Assembly: GCA_002373325.1 (NCBI GenBank)
Contig: DFKI01000127.1
Location: forward strand, 1-14,330
Source of the DNA: Treponema sp. UBA3649
GTDB lineage: Bacteria; Spirochaetota; Spirochaetia; Treponematales; Treponemataceae
Direction: 5' to 3'
Length of the DNA stretch: 14,330 bases
The notes under the pieces are model-generated. The model searched no databases, was not told where the DNA came from, and saw only the letters and a list, made by a program, of their open reading frames with translations. Shown here piece after piece: positions 6,167-14,100 of this stretch (the stretch's first letter is position 1; each line of letters starts with the position of its first letter). A program made the position numbers and the translations under genes.

Positions 6167-7678
6167 CTAACGGCGGTCCTTCAAAAATGCCTTGTAAAGT
6201 TTGTCGCTCAAAGCCTGCAGGTCTTCCTCGGAAAGGATGTCGAACTGCTTCAGGATTTCGGAATCAATCTGCTCGTATTCAATCTCGTGCAGACTGAAAT
6301 GCGCAAGGAGATCCGAAAGATAAACGATTGAGGCAAGTTTTTTGAATTCCTCGGGAGCCGCAAGTGGATTGTGATGGAACCGGATGACGCTTGCAATGAC
6401 GGGTGGAAAATTCCACTTCTCCGCAATCAACGCTCCGATTTCCGCATGATTCACTCCGGCCACCAGGCGCTCAAACAAATCGGTGCTCACCATATATTCC
6501 TCGCAAAGTCCTTCCACTTTTTCCATCAAGTCGGGATGGGCTGACTCAAACACGATTTTTCCCATGTCATGCAAAAGTCCGCACACATAGCTGTCGTCAA
6601 CCATCGCACGCTCAACCGAACTCCTGCAAAAACTCCTCGCAAGATTGTACGCATAGAACGCAACCTGATACGAATGATCCCAGAGCGTCTTGGTTCTCTC
6701 GTCATCGTCGTCATTTCCGCCCAAAGTCTGAATGGAGCCGATGGAAAAGAGCAGGTTCTTTATGCCCCGCAATCCGGCAAGTTTTACAGCTTCACCGATG
6801 GAGTGACAGGGAGAGGCAAGGGAAAAGGCCGCGGAATTCACAAGTTTCAAAAGCTCCGCCGTAAGTGAGACATCGTTCGAAATTCTCTGCGCAATGTCGC
6901 TCATCTTGCTGTTCGGATCGTTGATTACCCTGTTCACAGCCGTGATGTTCTCCGGGAACTCAGGAAGTCCGTTTATATAGGAAACAAATTTCGCCGAAAG
7001 ATCCGAAATGTCCTGCTTCATCTGGTCGCTGAAGGGCAAAATCAGCCGGGTGATTGTCTCTCCGCCCTCGCACAGCACCTGGTAGTTTTCCTCGGTGAGT
7101 CCGATTTTTTTCAGGACCAGAATCATAATCACAAGTCCAAGACCCGCACCCTCTGAATTATCAAGAAGCTGGGCAAGTCCCTCCTCCACGGATTTATACT
7201 GCTGGGCCCTCGTAATCTTGTCGTGGATTCTCTTGTACTCGAATGGGGTAAGCTCGGCATTGTTCCTTATCTCGACTTTCACGCGGTTGTTCCGGGTCTG
7301 CATGATCACGCGGATATAGAGCCCTTCCTCTTTCTGCATCTCAAGATAATGGTTGATGTTGGAAAGAGTCTCCTCCTTGAACTGCTCCATGCCCTTTTTG
7401 TAGTCGCTCTTGTTCTTGATGTCAAGTCCCTTTTCCTTGAAATAGACGCGCTTTGTGTTCGCTTTCTTCGCATTGTTCACGAGTTCCTTCAGGCAATAGG
7501 ACAGACTTTCCACCATGTGATCCTGACGCACTTCCGTCAAAAAGACTTTGAGGACATCCGCCATGTAACATTCCATTTCGTGAGGCAGAGTGTAGGTCGT
7601 AATGGTCAGGGGAATGCCGGCCTGTATGGCCATCCTTACTTTGGAAACATCCACTTCAATTCTTTTTGCTTGCGCCAT
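6167..7678 (-). CDS. HATPase-like / HDOD fusion signalling protein
   Basis: A 503-residue cytoplasmic protein (506 if the upstream ATG at 7685-7687 is used). Residues ~50-220 carry a histidine-kinase-like ATPase fold: an N-box LKELVNNAKKAN (Glu65, Asn68) and GAGLGL (177-182). A DxGxG box is not obvious (VEIRNNAEL in its place) and no phospho-His helix is seen. Residues ~235-440 are HDOD, with SLTAELLKLVNSAAF, GLLHDMGK (His370-Asp371), NHAEIGALIAEKWNFPP and His435-His436. HDOD domains scaffold or regulate in chemotaxis, motility and cyclic-di-GMP signalling. The start at 7678 is preferred because AAGGA lies eight bases upstream; for 7687 the same AAGG abuts the ATG. It is the last gene after the dehydrogenase-like and methyltransferase genes. 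Confidence 0.87.
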   Translation of the reverse strand: MAQAKRIEVDVSKVRMAIQAGIPLTITTYTLPHEMECYMADVLKVFLTEVRQDHMVESLSYCLKELVNNAKKANTKRVYFKEKGLDIKNKSDYKKGMEQFKEETLSNINHYLEMQKEEGLYIRVIMQTRNNRVKVEIRNNAELTPFEYKRIHDKITRAQQYKSVEEGLAQLLDNSEGAGLGLVIMILVLKKIGLTEENYQVLCEGGETITRLILPFSDQMKQDISDLSAKFVSYINGLPEFPENITAVNRVINDPNSKMSDIAQRISNDVSLTAELLKLVNSAAFSLASPCHSIGEAVKLAGLRGIKNLLFSIGSIQTLGGNDDDDERTKTLWDHSYQVAFYAYNLARSFCRSSVERAMVDDSYVCGLLHDMGKIVFESAHPDLMEKVEGLCEEYMVSTDLFERLVAGVNHAEIGALIAEKWNFPPVIASVIRFHHNPLAAPEEFKKLASIVYLSDLLAHFSLHEIEYEQIDSEILKQFDILSEEDLQALSDKLYKAFLKDRR

Positions 7679-7726
7679 CTTTCCCATCCTTTTTTATCAG
7701 GGTCTTTTTCAAAACTCAAATTTCCA

Positions 7727-8557
7727 TCAATCCTTTTTGGTCCTTCCGCAGCGAATGGCATCCGTCCAAGCCTGCATGAGGATTCCGAAAGCCACTCCCA
7801 CATTAAGGGAAGCCTTCAGTCCCGTCATGGGAATCGTAACCCTGCCGTAAGTCGCCCTTGAAAGAGCCTCCGGACTCACCCCAAGTTCCTCGGAACCGAT
7901 TATCACAACGCCACGCTCGGGAAAGACGAAATCACCCAAAGGAGTTCCGCCGGTCTCCAGAACAAACACGGGATTCTCACTAGGAATCTGATCAAGGGAG
8001 CACCGAGTATATCCCATGGTCTCAATGCATCCCATCGCGCTTCTAAGTGCCTTCGGTTGTGACGGATCCGTGCACTGGGGAGAGATAAAAACACTCTCGC
8101 AGCCCATCGCCTCCGCAGTACGGAAAATGGAGCCTACGTTGAACGGGGACCGGATATCCTCCGCATAGACTGAAACTCCGGGGAAAAAATTTCTCTTCTC
8201 CACGGTTTTTCCTTCTATATTATGGGGCGCAATCACCAGATCCCATTCGGCAGGGAAGGTTCCCAAAATGGCAAGCAGGGCATTTCTCGCCTTGTTGCAG
8301 CATCTTCTTTCATCAAAGGGCTCTGTCTCAAGCAGCTCCTCAAGCTCACATGCGCTCTCAGCCGGAAGTTTCGGATCCTGAAGCACAATTCTTGTCACTG
8401 CCTTCGTATACTCTTCACGCGTCATCAGGGGAAAATCATAGGAAAAGCCTTTCTCCGCGATTCCCGCAATGTCCCTTTCGAGCTCACCGAACGTAAGGGC
8501 AAGTTTCCGCCTTTTTTGACCCGCACCGAGCTGGAAGAGTTTTTCAGGAGCAATCAT
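7727..8557 (-). CDS. SpoU/TrmH-family RNA 2'-O-methyltransferase
   Basis: A 276-residue SPOUT-class enzyme that would transfer a methyl group from S-adenosylmethionine to a ribose 2'-hydroxyl in tRNA or rRNA. All three family motifs are present: NVGSIFRTAEA (140-150) with the catalytic-type Arg, VIIGSEELGVS (218-228), and IPMTGLKASLNVGVAFGIL (242-260) forming the trefoil-knot cofactor site. Residues 1-125 form a charged, helical N-terminal extension unlike the L30e-like substrate domain of RlmB or TsnR, so the target base cannot be named. The gene starts seven bases after the dehydrogenase-like gene stop with only a weak ribosome site, suggesting translational coupling. The HDOD gene follows after 48 bases. 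Confidence 0.9.
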   Translation of the reverse strand: MIAPEKLFQLGAGQKRRKLALTFGELERDIAGIAEKGFSYDFPLMTREEYTKAVTRIVLQDPKLPAESACELEELLETEPFDERRCCNKARNALLAILGTFPAEWDLVIAPHNIEGKTVEKRNFFPGVSVYAEDIRSPFNVGSIFRTAEAMGCESVFISPQCTDPSQPKALRSAMGCIETMGYTRCSLDQIPSENPVFVLETGGTPLGDFVFPERGVVIIGSEELGVSPEALSRATYGRVTIPMTGLKASLNVGVAFGILMQAWTDAIRCGRTKKD

Positions 8558-8564
8558 GGCAAAA

Positions 8565-9713
8565 TCAGTAAGCCTGTTTAATCAGCTCAAAGAGGTCGTC
8601 GCTCGTCATGCTTCTTTGCAGCGTGTTGATTAAATCCACCTCGCTCGCATCCTCGGCAGCAAGGGAAAGTTTTTCTATGGTGACGTTCAAATCCTTGAGA
8701 CGGGCCGGAAGATTTGCCTTCGCAATGTGTTGTCTCACATACTCGGTCAAAGCGGACACAGCCTCGTCATCACCCGCATCCTGATTTGCCGCACGGATGA
8801 TTTTTGAAATGCGCGCAAGTCTGTCCTTCCTGAACTTTGAGGCATCCTCAATCACATAGGGGAAGAGAATCGATGATGTCAGCGACTTGGAGATTTTGAA
8901 TCTTGAGTTCACGCAAAGAGAAATGAGGGAGCCCGCACCGATGGAGCTTGAAGCCGCCGCAAGGGACGCCATACAACCGGCCTCGCTGTAAAGCACTTCC
9001 TGTGGGGTTGTCACCGTGAGAGTCTGAGCTCCGTCCATGGCATATCCCAAAAGCTCAATGGATTTTTCCGCAATCATGTCGCTGAAGAACGTCGCTTTCT
9101 GGCTCAGATATGCCTCGGTCGCAATGGCAAGCGTCTCTATGGCAAGGGATGACATCTGGTTTTCGGTAAGGGTAACTGTCAGATTCGGATCAAAGAGCAC
9201 CATCTTCGCAAGTCCGTTCTGTGTTTTCAAAAGCCGCAGCTTGGAGGACCGAGCGTCCACAACGGGGATTCTGTCGGTAAAAACAAAGCAGTCCCGGATT
9301 GTGGTTGGAAGAGCAATCAGGGGAATGGGAGCCGTAGACGGATTCGCACCGTCAATGAAATCGTAAACCTCGTGGCTCTCATGGTAAAGGGTACACACTG
9401 CCCTCGCAACATTGAGCGCCTTTGAACCGCCGACTCCAATCACCCCGTGGATATGAGCCTGGCGTGCAAGGGTAAGGGCGTTGGTCAGCACCTGTGTGTC
9501 GGCTCCACCGGGAATCTCGTCGAAAACAAAAAAATCAATCTTGCGGTCTTCCAGGGATTTCGTCACTTTTTCCGCATTTCCCACCTGCTTCAGCACCGGG
9601 TCCACGACCACCATGAACTTACTGCCGAAGTCCTTCACGTACTGTCCCAGACGGCTTGTAGTGTATGAGCCCAGGACAATGTTGGGCTGAATTTTGAAGA
9701 TAAAATCAGACAT
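8565..9713 (-). CDS. Iron-containing alcohol dehydrogenase-like protein lacking metal ligands
   Basis: A 382-residue protein with the fold signature of group III Fe-dependent alcohol dehydrogenases: Rossmann-type GVIGVGGSKALNVARAV (canonical GGGSxxDxAK) and LPTTIRDCFVFTD in place of the usual PTTAGTGSE loop. The usual Asp/His/His/His metal site seems lost. By eye the ligands align with Glu193 and Ile197 (ETLAIATEAYLS), Ser262 and Lys276, and the NAD-loop Asp is Asn101. Length is normal and the frame intact, so this is a conserved-looking protein and not a decayed gene. Oxidoreductase activity is doubtful; a non-metal or non-catalytic role is more likely. ATG 9713 has AGGAG six bases upstream; a TTG two codons earlier overlaps that spacer. 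First gene of the operon with the methyltransferase. Confidence 0.82.
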   Translation of the reverse strand: MSDFIFKIQPNIVLGSYTTSRLGQYVKDFGSKFMVVVDPVLKQVGNAEKVTKSLEDRKIDFFVFDEIPGGADTQVLTNALTLARQAHIHGVIGVGGSKALNVARAVCTLYHESHEVYDFIDGANPSTAPIPLIALPTTIRDCFVFTDRIPVVDARSSKLRLLKTQNGLAKMVLFDPNLTVTLTENQMSSLAIETLAIATEAYLSQKATFFSDMIAEKSIELLGYAMDGAQTLTVTTPQEVLYSEAGCMASLAAASSSIGAGSLISLCVNSRFKISKSLTSSILFPYVIEDASKFRKDRLARISKIIRAANQDAGDDEAVSALTEYVRQHIAKANLPARLKDLNVTIEKLSLAAEDASEVDLINTLQRSMTSDDLFELIKQAY

Positions 9714-9862
9714 TTTCAACTCCTATTCAAGCGGGTTCTGAAAGCTCCCCGTAACTTTATTAACGGAAAATTTGAAAACCGTCTTTAGAAGTTTTGGGGA
9801 AAGCAAAAAAAGAGCCTTCCAAAATCAACCTTCCGCAATCAATAAGAACATTTTTTTAAAAT

Positions 9863-9888
9863 AAAAAAGACGGAACCGAAGTCCCGCC
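9863..9888 (-). terminator. Rho-independent terminator after flgM
   Basis: Read on the minus strand, GGCGGGAC pairs with GTTCCGTC around a TTCG tetraloop (8 pairs including two G-U), followed directly by TTTTTT. It lies 15 bases after the flgM stop and separates the rsmI-flgM unit from the dehydrogenase-like gene. Confidence 0.85.
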
Positions 9889-9902
9889 TTCCGAGGTTCA
9901 AA

Positions 9903-10190
9903 TTACAGACCGAAAGCGCTCATAATGCGATCAGCCGTCGCTGCTATTCTCTCAGGATTCAGATAATTGGGATCCTGGATTTTCAGCTTGACCTGTTCAA
10001 TCAAATCCTCCCGAACATCAGGCGTCTCTGCTGCCACTTGGCTCAAGTAGAAGGACTCAGCCAACTCTTTTGCTTCGTCAGAGACAGTGATTTCATCCGA
10101 ACCGGTCTTCAAGCTTTCTGCAACATTGGAGCGTTTTACATTCTGCAGGTTGTTGAGAGGGTTGACCCCTGAAATCTTGTCTATCATCAT
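9903..10190 (-). CDS. flgM: Anti-sigma-28 factor FlgM
   Basis: A 95-residue anti-sigma factor expected to bind and hold the flagellar sigma factor FliA until the hook-basal body is finished, after which FlgM is exported. The FlgM pattern is clear: ITVSDEAKELAES (34-46), then VREDLIEQVKLKIQDPNYLNPERIAATADRIM (59-90) forming the C-terminal sigma-binding helices. The frame extends further upstream into rsmI, but ATG 10188-10190 has GGGAGGAAGG five bases before it and fits the family length; a second Met follows at once. Only 16 bases separate it from the rsmI stop, so the two are co-transcribed and end at the terminator 9863-9888. No other flagellar gene is in the window. Confidence 0.92.
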   Translation of the reverse strand: MMIDKISGVNPLNNLQNVKRSNVAESLKTGSDEITVSDEAKELAESFYLSQVAAETPDVREDLIEQVKLKIQDPNYLNPERIAATADRIMSAFGL

Positions 10191-10206
10191 AGTAACCTTC
10201 CTCCCT

Positions 10207-10914
10207 TTAATTATCGGAGTCTTCATTTAAAAGTTTAACATTTTTATTTGAAGAAATAAAAATCGCAAATTCGCCTAAAACCTTGCTTCGTGAAGAATAA
10301 TCCGCAAGTATCTCGCTGGCCTTTCCGTCATTTATCTCCTCGTGCATCTTCGTAAGCTCTCGTCCCACCACAATCCGTCTGTCCGGATCAATCTCGGCAA
10401 TGTCCGAAAGCAGCTTGACCACACGGAAGGGACTTTCGTACACCACCACCGCGGCGTCCATTTCCATGAGCTCACGCAAGCGGCTTCTTCTCCTTCCCGG
10501 CTTGGGAGAAAGGAATCCCTCGAAAACAAGGGTCTTGCCTCCCGCTCCCGCAACTGAAACAAGGGTCGCAAAGGCACTGGGGCCCGGAATGGGTACAACC
10601 TTGTGTCCCGCACGTCTTACCTCAAGCGTCAGGACAGCTCCCGGATCGCTTATCCCAGGCTCACCCGCATCGCTTGTGTAGGCGACGGACTTTCCCTCGT
10701 TCAAAAGCTCAATTATTTTTTCCGCCGCAAATTTCTCATTTTGGGCACGGCAGCTTATCATGGGCTTCCTGATTTCAAAATGGGTCAAAAGCTCCATCGT
10801 ATGTCTTGTGTCCTCAGAGGCTACGACATCCACGGCGCGCAGGGTTTCCAGAGCACGGTAAGTGATGTCCCCCAGATTTCCAATGGGAGTGCCAACAATG
10901 TAAAGTTCCGACAA
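10207..10914 (-). CDS. rsmI: 16S rRNA (cytidine1402-2'-O)-methyltransferase RsmI
   Basis: RsmI methylates the ribose of C1402 in the ribosomal P site using S-adenosylmethionine. Visible family motifs: YIVGTPIGNLGDIT (5-18), SEDTRHTMELL, SDAGEPGISDPG (81-92; most relatives have Thr where Glu85 stands), PIPGPSAF, FEGFLSPKPGRR (131-142), VVYESPFR and GRELTKMHEE (184-193). At 235 residues it is shorter than many ~280-residue homologues, lacking most of the C-terminal extension. The start is TTG at 10912-10914, five bases from a GGGGG Shine-Dalgarno (10920-10924); no ATG fits. It leads the unit with flgM and is divergent from ftsK. Confidence 0.95.
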   Translation of the reverse strand: MSELYIVGTPIGNLGDITYRALETLRAVDVVASEDTRHTMELLTHFEIRKPMISCRAQNEKFAAEKIIELLNEGKSVAYTSDAGEPGISDPGAVLTLEVRRAGHKVVPIPGPSAFATLVSVAGAGGKTLVFEGFLSPKPGRRRSRLRELMEMDAAVVVYESPFRVVKLLSDIAEIDPDRRIVVGRELTKMHEEINDGKASEILADYSSRSKVLGEFAIFISSNKNVKLLNEDSDN

Positions 10915-10932
10915 TTTGTCCCCCTGAAATAA

Positions 10933-10961
10933 AGGATATACATAAAAATAGGATTCGTCAA
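10933..10961 (-). promoter_or_regulatory. Candidate promoter of rsmI-flgM
   Basis: On the minus strand TTGACG (10956-10961) is followed after 17 bases by TATCCT (10933-10938). The -35 is near perfect, the -10 moderate. Transcription from about 10926 would leave a leader of roughly 12 bases that still contains the GGGGG ribosome site. The rest of the 224-base divergent gap (10965-11070) is G/A-rich with no gene seen. Confidence 0.55.
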
Positions 10962-11078
10962 GAGGAGAGTTGAGAACTAAGCACCGGGCACTGAGTAAGG
11001 GGGATTTATTTTCTAAAGGGAGGGGATTGGGATGCCGATAGAAATAGAGGATAGCCGGATTCTTTCGGCTTTGGGATA

Positions 11079-11124
11079 AATTTATCTTAAAAAAGTAGAA
11101 ATGGATAAAAATTTAAGATAAATT
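11079..11124. repeat. Perfect 13-bp inverted repeat in the ftsK leader
   Basis: AATTTATCTTAAA (11079-11091) is the exact reverse complement of TTTAAGATAAATT (11112-11124), with a 20-base spacer. The right arm ends just before the AAAGGGTGG ribosome site of ftsK (11126-11134). It could be an operator for a dimeric repressor or an RNA hairpin affecting ftsK translation. No clear ftsK promoter could be placed; part of it may lie within this repeat. Confidence 0.6.
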
Positions 11125-11138
11125 AAAAGGGTGGAAAA

Positions 11139-14100
11139 ATGAAAAACAATTCTAGGGAACACATTGCGTCCATCGCGGTGGGTGCGGTCCTATTCTTTTT
11201 TGCGGCAATTTTCGCCATCGGCATACTCCTGAAAATTCTAGATTTCGGAACCGGGGAAGAGGGAGGCTCCCTTCTCTACAGGCTGGGCGGAATGCTCATC
11301 GGCGCATACGGACTCTGCGGAATGTTGATTCCAATCTTTTTTGCGATAGCGGGCGCGTTCTGCTTTGACTCAAGATGGTCCACGACAAGGGCAGCATGTC
11401 TGATTGTCTCCGTGATTCCGTTCATGACGCTTGTTTTCGCGGAAAAAATCATCCGGGACGTTCTTTCCTACGACAAGAGCTCGGTTGCGTTCGTAAAAAT
11501 CACGATGACATCGGTTGTCACGCTCCTGCTCATCGCCGCTGAATATCTTCTTGCAGTCATCCTAGCAGGAAGATTACAGATTTTTCTTGAAAAAAAGAGA
11601 CGGGGAAAACCTGACAAAGCTTCAAAGAATCAGGAAGACGAAATCATTTTTGAGGACGGAAACGATCTCTCCGATTTCTACGTTGAGGATGAGATTGACG
11701 ACGATGATTTTTCCATGGACGAGACTGTGGACGCTGATTCAGAAACATTCGCCGGGGAAAATGCGGAAGAGGAAGATGAGGACGACGGAGAGTTCCAGGC
11801 TCCACAAATTGCGTCGGATTTTTTCGGGGATGAAAAAAAGACTGTTCTCGTGGAAAAAGACGGGGATGAGGACGAGGAAGATGACGTTTTCCAGGAAAGG
11901 ACGGAAGATTCCACGCTGAAGAAAAAAATAGGGAGCGCCTTCTCCTCTCTGGTCGGAAAAATCAAGGCGAGAGTCCAGGATATGGTGGACTTCAGCAAAA
12001 AACAGGATGAGGAAGACAAAAAGGAAGCGGAAATCCAGAAGCAGAAAGAGGAAAAGGAAATCCGCGAGACCGTGGACATAAACGAGTTTTTCAAAAAACC
12101 TGCTGAGCGTGTGGTTCTGAGCAATCCCGATTTTGAGGAGGACACAAGAGAGACCCGCCATGTGCTTGTAAACGATGAGCCTAAGGGAATCCTGGATGAG
12201 CAAATCTACAGAAGACCTGAGAACGAAGAGTCCGTGAAAAGACCGAATCCGTTTGAAAGCATGGACACGCCGGTTGAGGAAACTTTTGAGCTTGAGACAT
12301 CCACCGACTCATCCATGGGTGACGAAATAATCAGTCAGTTTGAGAAAGGAAACCTTGAGTACAACGAGGCAGATTTCATAAATCCCTTCGCGACAATCAC
12401 CGAGGACGACTCCATCCAGATTGAGACCTCCGGCACCATCGGACAGGACGAGATTCCCCTTGAGATGAGCGACTTGCAGGTCAACGACTTACAGGTCAGC
12501 GACTTACAGATTAGCGATGAAGATGACAATAGCGATGAAGAAGAAGCTGATGTTGAAGCGGCGGATGAAATAGAAGAAAAAATCGATGAGGAACCTGCTC
12601 CTGAACCGACTTTTACACCGAGCAAAAAACGGACCCCTGAAGAAGAGGAGGCCATTTACGCAAGGGCAAGGGAATCTGTTTCGGAAAAAAACAAGCCCGA
12701 GGAAAAAAAGAAATCCGCTCAAGTAACGGTTTCGGTAGGCGACAAACTGAGCGACATTTTTGCAAGAATCGACGCTGACGTGAAGGCCGAGCTAAGACAG
12801 AACTCACGAAACGAGGAAAAACGCAGCATACAGGAAAAAATCCCCGCGGAGAAAAATGATTCCAAATCAGAAAGCGACGTGGAATCTGCCCCGGTGAATT
12901 TCAGCGCGCAGGGAACTCTGGTGGACATTGACGAGCCGAAGCCGGTTCAGGTTCAGGTGAAAGTTGAGCTTCCTGAATCGGTACAAAAAGATGAAACATC
13001 AGAAGCCCCGAAAATAAGCGGCGACAGATTTTCAATGGACCCGCTCAAAGACCTGCATGACTTTGAAACGAACGGAAGAGATGAAATCAAGACGGACGCA
13101 GCGAAAGTTGAGCCTAAACAAAGCACGGAGCCTTCGGAAAAGAAAGTCAGGCACGGACTTCTTGCAAGGACAGAAAGTTTTGCGAGCGGCGAAAAATGGA
13201 CGGTTGAGGAAAGCCACGACGAGGAGCCTGTGCGGATTGAAAAAAATTTCAGCGATGATTCCGAAGAAATCCCAGACTCAATTTCCGCGGAGTTTGATGA
13301 GGACGAAGAAAACATCGTCGCTGACATCGCCGATGAAATAGTTGATGACAATATTGATGACAACGGCAATGACTTTGATTTTGACTCTTCGGAGCGTGAG
13401 GATGAGATTGATGAGCTTGATGAATCCGGTCTGAATCAGGAAACGCAAAATCCTTCCGGGAGAGAAGCCGTAAATGAAAAGCCGGTCGTCAGAAGTCCGG
13501 TCTATGTTCCGAAACCTGTGGCCCCATACAACATCTCCACGGATCTTCTCAAAGCATACGAGGACAATCCCTACTGGATAATCGACCAGGAGACCCAGAA
13601 CGCGGCCCAGAACCTGAAGCAGACCCTTGCCGAATTCAAGATCGAGGCGGAGGTCACAGGAATCCAAAAAGGACCAGTCGTAACCATGTTCGAGATTCTT
13701 CCAGCCCCCGGAGTAAAGCTGAACCGAATCGTGGCGTTGCAGGACAACATCGCACTGAGACTTGCAGCAAGCTCGGTCCGCATCGTAGCTCCCATTCCGG
13801 GAAAACATGCCGTCGGAATCGAAGTGCCGAACAAATCAAGGGCGATTATCTCAATCCGGGAGTGCTTGGAGCAGGAAAGACCTGAGTGGAAAAAGATGGG
13901 AGTGCCGGTTGTTCTCGGAAAGGACATCCAGGGAAACACCCAGATTATGGATTTGGTAAAGACACCCCACCTTCTGATTGCGGGAGCGACGGGAGCCGGA
14001 AAATCAGTGTGCGTGAACAGCATCATCCTGAGCATACTTTTCAAGAGGAGTCCGCATGAGTGCAAGATGATTCTGATTGACCCGAAGATTGTCGAGCTCA

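Noticed and set aside
6152..6176. GAGGAC/GTCCTTC stem between the convergent stops as a shared terminator
   Set aside because: It has a six-pair stem with an 18-base loop and no T-run, and it overlaps the HDOD coding end.
7223..7861. Plus-strand open frame of 212 codons
   Set aside because: It lies antisense to the HDOD gene and the end of the methyltransferase gene, both of which have strong family motifs. It has no recognisable domain or ribosome site.
10963..11000. Quasi-repeated CTAAGCAC/CACTGAGTAAG text in the rsmI-ftsK gap
   Set aside because: It is too short and imperfect to call a repeat from one copy. A weak resemblance to 5647-5665 did not hold up on alignment.
11050..11071. AGCCG...CGGCT stem as a rho-independent terminator upstream of ftsK
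   Set aside because: The stem has only five to six pairs and no T-run follows on either strand.
11678..13369. Several long serine-rich minus-strand frames
   Set aside because: They are the complement of GA-rich codons in the FtsK linker. Serine runs are expected from that composition, and the plus-strand FtsK frame is continuous.
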